Assembly: GCF_007991215.1 (NCBI RefSeq)
Contig: NZ_BJXX01000117.1
Coordinates: 1-45,691 of the forward strand
Length of the DNA: 45,691 bases
Direction: 5' to 3'
Origin: Aneurinibacillus danicus
GTDB taxonomy: Bacteria; Bacillota; Bacilli; Aneurinibacillales; Aneurinibacillaceae
Position numbers and translations under genes: made by a program
The notes under the pieces: generated by a model
Told to the model about the DNA's origin: nothing
Database searches by the model: none
Seen by the model: only the letters and a program-made list of their open reading frames with translations
Shown: positions 24,493 through 31,562 of the stretch, one piece after another
Layout: the number at the start of each line of letters is the position of its first letter
How positions within the stretch are numbered: the first letter of the stretch is position 1

Positions 24493-24521
24493 ATTATATA
24501 TCGATATTACAGTCTTGTAAA
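24493..24521 (-). promoter_or_regulatory. early promoter of the Mu-like element
   Basis: On the minus strand TTTACA (24521-24516) and TATAAT (24498-24493) are 17 bp apart. It faces the repressor promoter, with predicted start points only about 10 bp apart, so the two interfere directly. A second minus-strand pair (TTAACA, 17 bp, ATTATA) follows. Confidence 0.6.
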
Positions 24522-24591
24522 CATTATTATGCACATTTTATTGGAATTGGAGTCGTCTTTGTTTTTAAAGTCGATAAAAGGAGCGGTTTCC

Positions 24592-25287
24592 ATGCAGTAT
24601 CAAGAAGCGAAATTTGTAATTTTGAGACAATACTTGGACTATGGTCAAGATGCCTTCGCCAGACTGTTAAACATGTCCAGAAGTAATTTGAGTAGTTTGG
24701 AAACCGAAAGGATAAAACCTACTGTGCAGACTTTAATTAGAGTTTGCGTAGGATTTGGTATCAGTGCGGAGTTATTGGTTAAAGGAAACGTCCAGGATCT
24801 GATAACTCAAGTTCAGGCATTCAAATCAAAAGAAACAATCATATCAAGGTTGACTGACTTAACTGAAAGTGAAGTTCAGAAATATTCTGATAAAATTGGA
24901 GAGCGGACTAAGCTTTCTCGGAAAGCAAAAGGCCTTTCACAAAAACAATTAGCTCAAAGCTTAAACTTATCTCAGAGTTCTATTTCGGAAATTGAGAAAG
25001 GAAAAACACTTCCATCCGTAGATCAGTTAGTTGCCCTTTCGGAGACACTGGAGACTACAATAGATTATTTACTCCTAGGTATTCCAGGAAAAGGGACGGA
25101 AGCATTAGTTATGGCTGTTCAAAGGAGAAGAGAAGAATTTCCCGAAGAAGATGAAAATGATTTTTTGAAATTGATCGCTACTCTTAAAAGAATATGGGGA
25201 AATGCTAATGAGAAAGAAAAAAAGTGGATTAGAAAGCAAGTGGAAGAAGTTTTTCCAGTATTTATAGGGGAGCCTGAAGATAGATGA
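24592..25287 (+). CDS. tandem-HTH phage repressor
   Basis: 231 residues from the ATG at 24592 behind AAGGAG; the upstream ATG at 24529 lacks a site. The protein has two XRE-type HTH domains: residues about 10-50 (D-A-F-A-R-L-L-N-M-S-R-S-N-L-S-S-L-E) and about 103-160 (L-S-Q-K-Q-L-A-Q-S-L-N-L-S-Q-S-S-I-S-E-I-E-K-G-K). A charged helical tail follows. No protease or ImmA partner is encoded nearby, so induction is not of the classic LexA type. It is transcribed towards the element's left end, as Mu c is. Confidence 0.85.
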   Translation: MQYQEAKFVILRQYLDYGQDAFARLLNMSRSNLSSLETERIKPTVQTLIRVCVGFGISAELLVKGNVQDLITQVQAFKSKETIISRLTDLTESEVQKYSDKIGERTKLSRKAKGLSQKQLAQSLNLSQSSISEIEKGKTLPSVDQLVALSETLETTIDYLLLGIPGKGTEALVMAVQRRREEFPEEDENDFLKLIATLKRIWGNANEKEKKWIRKQVEEVFPVFIGEPEDR

Positions 25288-25841
25288 TTGTAAGTGATCT
25301 TGGGAGTCTTACGCGCAACAAAAAGTAAAATTTACATTTATTAACTGGAAAAAATGTAAAGCACATTGTCTGAGTTTTTTTGTGCAAGATGAGGCTCAAA
25401 ACCCTTGGTACATGGGCAATTGAACAAAATTCTTTGAAACTTGTCGTTTGTTCAATTGCTTTGAGCTTAAACAAGTCATTATTATTGCCGAAATCGCAAA
25501 TTTATCCACCTGCAAATAAAATGAAAACTATTGAAAACCGCGTCGTATCAGCGTTTTCTGCATATAGCCTTGATGTCATGTATGGCTCTCGCATTAACAT
25601 ATCCGGCATTTCGAGGATTGAGCGACGTCCCACCTGTTTATATCGCAAAAAAACGCCGAAATCCTTGATACATAAGGGATTCTCGGCGTTTTGAGGTTGT
25701 TCGAGATGGTTTTTCAATTTCGAGAATAATAATGTCCTTCTGCCCCGTACATCTCAGCCTTCATGCTGCATTCAAACATGCCCACGGATTACACACTCAC
25801 ACACTCACATGCCTTGATTTTATTGGGTTTATTCGGGGTGT
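25288..25841. other. left-end non-coding region with two large hairpins
   Basis: No convincing gene in 554 bp. The first hairpin (25394-25466) pairs GCAATTGAACAAA with TTTGTTCAATTGC and GCTCAAA with TTTGAGC, with a 15-nt side element at 25402-25416. A second lies at 25650-25692. Both contain a CCTTGRTACAT motif followed by a G-run. Transcripts from the repressor run into this region. Confidence 0.5.
25650..25692 (-). terminator. long hairpin with minus-strand T-run
   Basis: AAAACGCCGA pairs with TCGGCGTTTT, and inside it AATCC pairs with GGATT. On the minus strand it ends in TTTTTTT, so it would block transcription entering the element from the host MarR/MFS promoter. Confidence 0.6.
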
Positions 25842-25881
25842 AGATGGAACGAGAAATAACGGTGAATAACGGGGTGGAACG
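25842..25881. repeat. four 10-bp iterons near the left end
   Basis: AGATGGAACG, AGAAATAACG, GTGAATAACG and GGGTGGAACG follow each other without gaps, each ending in AACG. The exact 10-bp period puts all copies on one face of the helix. The first iteron is 76 bp from the outer end of the element. They are candidate transposase or host-factor binding sites. Confidence 0.65.
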
Positions 25882-25895
25882 GGAAAAAAATTGAG

Positions 25896-25927
25896 GTATG
25901 TATTATTTTTAGTATTACAAAACAACA
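25896..25927. repeat. left terminal inverted repeat of the Mu-like element
   Basis: Read inward on the minus strand: TGTTGTTTTGTAATAC, then TAAAAATAATACAT. It matches the other terminus at TGTTG, GTAA and AAATAAT. The outermost bases give the TG...CA ends of Mu-class elements. Confidence 0.75.
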
Positions 25928-26132
25928 CCCATTTGCCAGCTAAAGGGCGAAAGAGTACGGCAGCTACGACAAAAACAGTCATGACCAGGCCAATCTGCTT
26001 TTCATCGACTCTTAACGTATCTGTGGCAAACATAGGCAGTGTAACGGCTAGGGTATAAAACGTCATAAACAAAAAAAAGCTGCTAAAACAAACAGCTAAA
26101 AAATTGCGGTTCCATAATGGTTGATTTTTCAA
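25928..26132 (-). pseudogene. MFS transporter, N-terminal part (split by the Mu-like element)
   Basis: About 68 genuine residues (start M-K-N-Q-P-L-W-N-R-N-F through F-R-P-L-A-G-K-W-V) cover the first two membrane helices. After that the frame runs into the element's left end and stops near 25797. The rest of the gene is at 11765-12743. CCCAT at 25928-25932 is the second copy of the target duplication. The start follows the MarR stop by 3 bp, showing the original operon. Confidence 0.9.
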
Positions 26133-26135
26133 TCT

Positions 26136-26585
26136 CTATCTCTCCAGTCCTTCTATTTGCATGTTTGCGGTCTCCGTTATCTTTCTTAGGATTTCTCTGA
26201 ATTGAGCAATTTCATTTTTGGATAAACCGCTGAGTACAGTTTTTATCACTTCTTGTTCGATAGGGATGAGCTTCTGGTTTAATGCATTTCCTTCATCTGT
26301 TATTACAGCTAAAAATGATCTTCTATCCTCTGTGTTTGGCTTTCTTCTGGCTAATCCTTTCCGTTCTAATTGATCCAATATTCTTGTTACATTTGTTTGA
26401 TCTTTTCCTACCCGTTTAGAAAGTTCTTTTTGGTTGATGCCGTCTTGTTCCGCTAATCGATTTAACACAGTCCATTGTTCCAGAGTAATGCCGTAAGGGT
26501 GGAAGTGTATCGAAAGAAGATGACTTACCTTCCGTCCGGCATTATTTAGGATAAATCCGATAGAATCATCGAGTTTCAATAACAT
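26136..26585 (-). CDS. MarR-family transcriptional regulator
   Basis: 149 residues from the ATG at 26585 behind AAGAAGGG; a longer frame to 26669 passes through the operator and is rejected. The winged-helix core is clear (L-E-Q-W-T-V-L-N-R-L-A, then Q-K-E-L-S-K-R-V-G-K-D-Q-T-N-V-T-R-I-L-D-Q-L-E-R-K-G-L, then the D-R-R-S wing). It probably represses its own operon with the MFS exporter by binding the palindrome directly upstream. Since the exporter is now disrupted, it is a regulator without its nearest target. Confidence 0.92.
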   Translation of the reverse strand: MLLKLDDSIGFILNNAGRKVSHLLSIHFHPYGITLEQWTVLNRLAEQDGINQKELSKRVGKDQTNVTRILDQLERKGLARRKPNTEDRRSFLAVITDEGNALNQKLIPIEQEVIKTVLSGLSKNEIAQFREILRKITETANMQIEGLER

Positions 26586-26590
26586 CCCTT

Positions 26591-26626
26591 CTTTGAATAT
26601 AATTGCTATAGCAATTATATTCAAAG
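26591..26626. promoter_or_regulatory. 36-bp perfect palindrome, MarR operator
   Basis: The palindrome runs from CTTTGAATATAATTGC through TATA to the mirrored GCAATTATATTCAAAG without a mismatch. It lies 6 bp upstream of the marR start codon and contains the promoter -10 box. Confidence 0.85.
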
Positions 26627-26642
26627 CATTTACATGTGTCAA
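26614..26642 (-). promoter_or_regulatory. consensus sigma-A promoter of the marR operon
   Basis: On the minus strand TTGACA (26642-26637), 17 bp, TATAAT (26619-26614): both boxes match consensus. The -10 box lies inside the palindromic operator, so a bound repressor would occlude it. Confidence 0.88.
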
Positions 26643-26878
26643 ATGGTTTAAATTCAACAAGCATGTCATCGTGCTATCGTGGCATTGTAATACACCATGA
26701 AATCAAGCATACCGATAACGAAAACGGTATGTTACTTTTGGATAGCCATCCTCATTACTCGTAAGGCTGCGAGCGCTCTTGCCTGCAAATTTCGCAAAGA
26801 TGAAGGTGTTTTTTGTCCTCCATCCCGATTGCCGATTCTTCAGATTGCCTTTCCAGATCCCCGCAAATTTCGCATACT

Positions 26879-27274
26879 TTAATCACGCAGATGCCTCCCC
26901 CTTTCCGGTTTAAAATGAAGCATCCAAATCTCGTGCTTCAAACCCTGATTGAGTCCGTTTAACAGCATATGGACTTTAAGCGGATCCAGGTTGCGTAAAA
27001 ACTGCATGGCGACAATTCCGCTTTTCATCATAGAAGGGATGCCTGCTACCTGTACGAAATCGAAGCCTATTTTGGCCACTTCATTTTTGTTTTTGAGAAG
27101 TCCTTGCAGGATATCGAAAATCCCTGATTTATGCATCTCTTTGATAATATCAAGGAACGCCATCACTGAATTTTTGTTATCGCTCAAAACTTTTAAGATT
27201 TCCTCAACGGATGCTGCCTGCTGTTGAGCCTCGGTTGGGATTTGCCTTTTAATCTCTGAAATTGCCCTTGCCAT
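26879..27274 (-). CDS. DUF1641 protein, formate dehydrogenase companion (YrhD/YjgD-like)
   Basis: 131 residues from the ATG at 27274, 6 bp after AAGGAGG; a GTG at 27280 is too close to the site. The F-D-F-V-Q-V-A-G-I-P-S-M-M-K-S-G segment and late helices are typical of DUF1641. In Bacilli these small proteins sit next to FdhF-type formate dehydrogenase genes (yrhD-yrhE, yjgD-yjgC) and probably help assemble or anchor them. The start overlaps the 3' end of the dehydrogenase gene. With that enzyme broken, it is probably on its way to redundancy. Confidence 0.82.
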   Translation of the reverse strand: MARAISEIKRQIPTEAQQQAASVEEILKVLSDNKNSVMAFLDIIKEMHKSGIFDILQGLLKNKNEVAKIGFDFVQVAGIPSMMKSGIVAMQFLRNLDPLKVHMLLNGLNQGLKHEIWMLHFKPERGRHLRD

Positions 27275-29358
27275 AAGCACCCTCCTTTTTTGTCACTGTA
27301 TCCGCAACAGGGACGTATCCCGGGCGGCTCCATTTTTCTTCAACTTTTACGCCAACCTGCGGGACACGGTTGCCAAAGCGGTGATTCTGCCGCGGCAATG
27401 GAATTTCTCCTTCGGGTTCAAGAATCTCCAGTTGTACATCCATCTCCTTAAAGTTTGGCGTGTGGGTTACGATATCATGGTAACTGCTTGTCAAGCGATT
27501 TACAGCCTCATTATCTTTTCTTGTATTCATCGGTAGGTATAGTTCATTCCCTTTAACACGGTCCGTAATGAGGACCGGTACTTCCACCTGTCCATATGGG
27601 GACGTTAAACGTACAAGCGCGCCATCTTTTATATTGCGCTCCTGTGCCAGTTCTGGAGATATCTCCAGCCAGACAGACGGCACTTTGTGACGAATACCTT
27701 CTGACCTGTACGTCATGTTTCCTTCATGGAAATGTTCCGGTATTCGCCCGTTGTTTAAACGCAGGTCATATTCTTTTCCTGGTTTGAATGGCGGTGTCCG
27801 GTTAACCGGGAATAGTTTGGCTTTCCCGTCAGGAAAGGCGAACGTATCCGTATATAATAGAGGCGTATCTTTGCCGTCCGGTGCGACCGGCCACATCAGG
27901 CTGTTCCAGCCCTCAAGCCGCTCATAGCTTACCCCCGCAAACACGGGAGCAAGACGGGCGGCTTCTGCCATAATCTCGCTTGGATGCGTATAATTCCAAT
28001 TTGCTCCCATGTGAATTCCTTCGACCATCTGGTGTTTATCATAACCCGGTTCCTTCGGCAAACTTACTCCCCATGCTTGCTCATAGCGAGCTCGTACTTT
28101 ATCATCCTGTATTGGCTCATATCCCGGGAACCAGGCGGGCATTGTTCCAAAATCGCAGGCCCCCTGGACATTGTTATGTCCGCGTAATGGATACGCTCCT
28201 GTACCAGGCCGCCCATAATTACCGGTAATCAACAGCAGGTTGGATATGGCTGTGCTCGTGTCAGTCGCACCCATATGCTGAGTCACATCCATCGCCCAGA
28301 GGATACAGATTGATTTTGCTTCGTGAATCATCGTTGCTGTTTTTTTTTATGAATTCCTGGTCGATAATGTATTTCGTAATTGTGGATATCCAAATAAGGT
28401 CGGTACCCGGATTCGGATGAAGAAATATATCGGCTCGCTCGGCCAGTTCATTTTTGCGTAAATCGGCCACGATGAGTTTTTGACCGTACAGCTTATGGGC
28501 GCGCTTAATGCGGGTGGCTAAAACCGGGTGGGATTCCGCCGGATTGGCGCCTATCACAATCGTCAGATCGGCCTTTGCGATATCCTGTATCGTTCCTGAA
28601 TCTCCCCCGATTCCTACCGTGCGAAGCAGTCCTGCAGTGGCGGGGGACTGGCAATAACGCGAGCAGTTATCCACATTATTGCTCTGCATAATTGCGCGGG
28701 CAAACTTCTGAAAGAGATAATTTTCTTCGTTGCTGCACTTCGATGAGGCAATATAGCCAATCGAGCCAGGTCCGTATTTGTCTTTAATGCCGGACATTTT
28801 TTCCGCAATGAGAGTAAGGGCTTCATCCCAGGTTGATTCAACAAACGTATCTCCTTTTCGGATTAAAGGCTTTGTCAATCTCTCTTCGCTATTTACAAAA
28901 TCCCACCCCCATTTTCCTTTTACGCATGTGGAAACGCCGTTGACCGGCGCATGCTCCTGCGGTTCAATTCTTAAAATATGCCGATCCTTTGTCCATACTT
29001 CGAAACTGCATCCTACGCCGCAATACGTGCAGATCCCGTTGTTGTTATCGCAAACCGTACAGTACAATTCATGATTTCGTAAGATACGGGACATCGCTTC
29101 TAATTGCGCTTCTTTTACTGCATTTGAATCAGTCGTAACACGCATTCCCGGTGATACATGCGTAGCACACGACCGTACCAGCTCACCGTCTACTTCGACA
29201 AGACATGTATCGCACGTTTGAATGGCACCTAACTGAGAATGATAGCAAATGTCCGGTATGTAACAATCGTGCGCTTTGGCAGTATCCAGAATATTTTGCC
29301 CGGCAATCGCCTTGCATTCCTTATTATTGATATGAAAGGAAAAGGTATCATGGCCCAC
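27249..29358 (-). pseudogene. formate dehydrogenase-like molybdoenzyme (YrhE/YjgC type), deleted and frameshifted
   Basis: Two frames of about 365 and 360 codons belong to one gene. The N-terminal [2Fe-2S] domain (C-D-T-C-L-V-E) and H-E-L-Y-C-T-V-C-D-N-N-N-G motif are present. The sequence then jumps straight to I-C-T-Y-C-G-V-G-C, so the two [4Fe-4S] ferredoxin modules normally in between (about 150 residues in YrhE) are missing in frame. The catalytic C-S-R-Y-C-Q-S-P region is intact. At an A9 tract (plus-strand T 28340-28348) the frame breaks just before M-I-H-E-A-K, where about 35 further residues seem to be lost. Removing one A would rejoin the frames but not restore the missing segments. 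Confidence 0.85.
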
Positions 29359-29588
29359 GTTTACCTACACCCCGCTTACTATGTCCATTATTTTCGCTTT
29401 TTTAAAATCGTATCTAAAGAATAATAGCTATAATCATAAGAATTAGTTAGAGGGTTTCCTGTTAGTACATTTTTATACATAAAAACAGGATATCTTGAAA
29501 AGAGATAGGATGAGGTGTAAGGTGATATATGATAATTTTGAATATCGTTACCTTGCTATGAGTTCACCAGCTATGAAGGAGAGATACT

Positions 29589-31298
29589 ATGGGGAATGAA
29601 ACCAGGAAGCCTTCCCATTTCCATTTATTCGATTCGATTCCATTGGGGATTATATTCTTGAGTGGGGGTGACCGAATTCTTTACATGAATCGCTTTGCCT
29701 CTGAACGTTTATATTCTATGCTGGAACCGGAAGAAAAGAGATTTTCATTCTTGGGAGATGTTTTTTCATCTATTTCTGGAAAATCACCAATGGAAATGGA
29801 AGAGAATTTTCACTTCTCGATTGGAGAGGAGACGTTTTTAGCTCAGAGGTTGCCACTTTACGAGCAGGAAAACACAGAAGGCAGTGTCTTGGTCTTTCAA
29901 CATATTTCGACTCTGGAGAAAACAGTCAAAGAACTTGATTTATACAAAAATTTAAGTCTGGATTTAAAAGCCATTTTCGATATCTCGTATGATGTTATTT
30001 ACGTTTCGGACGGAAACGGAATTACACTCCGGGTAAGCTCGGCGTGTGAGAGGTTATGGGGGTATAAGGAAGAGGAGTTAATCGGAAAAAGCACGTACCA
30101 ATTGGAGAGAGAGGGAGTTTTCTATCCATCCGTCACCCGTCTTGTGCTGGAGAGGCAGGAACAAGTTTCAATGATACAGACGACAAAGACGGGTCGTCGG
30201 TTAAAAGTTGTCGGCACTCCTATAAAGGACGAAGAGAACCGCATTATTCGCGTAGTGAATGCATCCCGGGATATTACAGAGGTAAGCCAGCTTCAATCCG
30301 AAATCGAGATGTTAAAACAATTGACTGAAGGGTACCGAAAGGAAATTATGGACCTTCGCACTAAAAAAGAGTTTGACGGAGAAATGATTTATCGAAGTGA
30401 GAGGATGGAGAAGGTGATTTCTCTTGCTCAGAAAGTGGCCAAGGTGGATTCTACTGTTCTTCTAGTAGGGGAATCGGGAACAGGAAAAGAAATGATTGCT
30501 TCTTATATCCATAAATGGAGCGGGCGAAATGAGGGGCCGTTTATTACGGTTCATTGCGGCGCCATTCCCCAGACGTTTCTGGAAACGGAGCTGTTTGGCT
30601 GGGAAGACGGAAAGGAAGTGAAATTGGGTTCTATTGAAATGGCGAATGAAGGAACATTGTTTTTAGAAGAAATTGAAGAAATTCCTCTAGCTTTGCAGGT
30701 AAAGTTGCTTCGCGCCATTCAGGAAAAAAGAATAACGCGGGTCGGCGGCAAAAAGCCAATTGAAGTAAATCCAAGGGTGATTGCCGCTACGATGCATGAT
30801 CTGGAAGAGAGAGTTCAATCAGGAAAGTTTAGACAAGATTTCTATTACCAACTGAATGTAGTACCAATTTCTATTCCACCTCTTCGTGAACGAAAAGAAG
30901 ACATTATTCCCTTAGTTGTTCATTTCATGAAGAAATTGAATCAGAAATACGGGATGGAAAAAAAGTTTAAGCCAGAGCTTTTGAAGGTTCTACAGGAGTA
31001 TGAATGGCCTGGTAACGTTCGCGAGTTGCAGAATCTTACGGAAAGGCTGCTGGTGACAGCTGAAGACGATTGGATTAGCGGAGAGTATATACCTGATTAC
31101 GTATATAGAAATACGAACAATCAAAAAGCCATACAAGTAAACGCGATTATTCCTTTAAAAGAAGCGGTAGAGTTGCTGGAGAAGGAACTGTTAACATTGG
31201 CACAAAAGCAATATAAGTCTACAACGAGAATCGCTGCAGTTCTGGAAGTAAATCAGTCGACGATAAGCAGAAAATTAAACAAAGTGATAAAAAAATAA
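29589..31298 (+). CDS. PAS-PAS-AAA-Fis regulator of the sigma-54 activator family lacking GAFTGA
   Basis: 569 residues behind AAGGAGAG. Two PAS domains (about 12-110 and 125-235) precede a AAA domain with Walker A G-E-S-G-T-G-K-E (294-301). After E-L-F-G-W-E-D-G the usual G-A-F-T-G-A loop that touches sigma-54 is missing; E-V-K-L-G-S-I-E-M follows directly. Walker B reads G-T-L-F-L-E-E-I, with Glu in place of Asp. The rest (R-V-G-G, F-R-x-D-F-Y-Y-Q-L-N-V, the E-W-P-G-N-V-R-E-L segment) and the Fis HTH at the C-terminus are normal. It probably controls the transporter and amidase downstream without activating sigma-54. Confidence 0.85.
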   Translation: MGNETRKPSHFHLFDSIPLGIIFLSGGDRILYMNRFASERLYSMLEPEEKRFSFLGDVFSSISGKSPMEMEENFHFSIGEETFLAQRLPLYEQENTEGSVLVFQHISTLEKTVKELDLYKNLSLDLKAIFDISYDVIYVSDGNGITLRVSSACERLWGYKEEELIGKSTYQLEREGVFYPSVTRLVLERQEQVSMIQTTKTGRRLKVVGTPIKDEENRIIRVVNASRDITEVSQLQSEIEMLKQLTEGYRKEIMDLRTKKEFDGEMIYRSERMEKVISLAQKVAKVDSTVLLVGESGTGKEMIASYIHKWSGRNEGPFITVHCGAIPQTFLETELFGWEDGKEVKLGSIEMANEGTLFLEEIEEIPLALQVKLLRAIQEKRITRVGGKKPIEVNPRVIAATMHDLEERVQSGKFRQDFYYQLNVVPISIPPLRERKEDIIPLVVHFMKKLNQKYGMEKKFKPELLKVLQEYEWPGNVRELQNLTERLLVTAEDDWISGEYIPDYVYRNTNNQKAIQVNAIIPLKEAVELLEKELLTLAQKQYKSTTRIAAVLEVNQSTISRKLNKVIKK

Positions 31299-31330
31299 AA
31301 CCTATGCAATATTGCATAGGTTTTATTTTT
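31298..31330 (+). terminator. terminator with embedded TATGCA palindrome
   Basis: AAACCTATGCAAT and ATTGCATAGGTTT form a 13-bp stem followed by TATTTTTTT at the regulator stop. Inside is TATGCAATATTGCATA (31303-31318), which recurs upstream of the transporter, so it may double as an operator. Confidence 0.75.
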
Positions 31331-31419
31331 TTATGCATAAGATCTTGTTTTGGGATTTAGACATAGAAAAAAGTAAAGATATCATGTTGCCCTAGGTAAA
31401 AATTATGCATAATTGCATA
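31331..31419. promoter_or_regulatory. candidate regulator binding sites (TATGCA palindromes)
   Basis: TTATGCATAA at 31331-31340 and TATGCATAATTGCATA at 31404-31419. The latter matches the palindrome at 31303-31318 in 14 of 16 positions. The cluster lies between the regulator and its presumed target operon. Confidence 0.6.
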
Positions 31420-31439
31420 TATTTTTAATATATCTACTA

Positions 31440-31468
31440 TTGTTAGATTTCAAACCACTATGTTATAT
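31440..31468 (+). promoter_or_regulatory. sigma-A-like promoter of the transporter-amidase operon
   Basis: TTGTTA (31440), 17 bp, TTATAT (31463), placed 20 bp downstream of the second TATGCA palindrome. A weak GG-N10-GC pair (AGG at 31394, GC at 31407) is the only sigma-54-like sequence seen. Confidence 0.5.
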
Positions 31469-31562
31469 AAAGACAAGGGCATAGGTTTATTGGAATTTTA
31501 AGCTATCATTTTTACGGAACCGCTGCCAATTATCTAAAAATAAAAGGCTGGTGAAAAGCAAC

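Larger units (their letters stand above)
12744..25927 (-). mobile_element. Mu-like transposable prophage or reduced element (13,184 bp)
   Basis: The ends are TG...CA with a CCCAT duplication, and the insertion interrupts an MFS gene. The genetic left end is at 25927: the repressor reads towards it, and the transposase, ATPase and later genes read away from it. Genes recognised are a repressor, small HTH, MuA, MuB, GemA, Mor-like activator and I-type protease. No terminase, portal, capsid or tail genes are visible. An IS110-family element sits inside. The interior is visibly more GC-rich than the flanks, a sign of acquisition. Confidence 0.9.

Noticed and set aside
25380-25717. ORFs of about 104 (plus) and 71 (minus) codons at the element's left end
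   Set aside because: No ribosome sites, low-complexity translation, and they run through hairpins; better explained as non-coding DNA.
25801-25830. Possible CRISPR-like or tandem CACTCACA repeat
   Set aside because: Only three short ACACTCAC units in a row; no spacers, no repeat array and no cas genes.
12744-25927. Tn7-like or Tn5053-like transposon instead of a Mu-like element
   Set aside because: TniQ/TnsD and resolvase genes are absent, while GemA, a Mor-like activator and an I-type protease are phage Mu features; the duplication and end form also fit Mu.
31394-31408. Sigma-54 promoter upstream of the transporter operon
   Set aside because: Only GG-N10-GC matches; the surrounding bases are poor, and the regulator lacks the sigma-54 contact loop.
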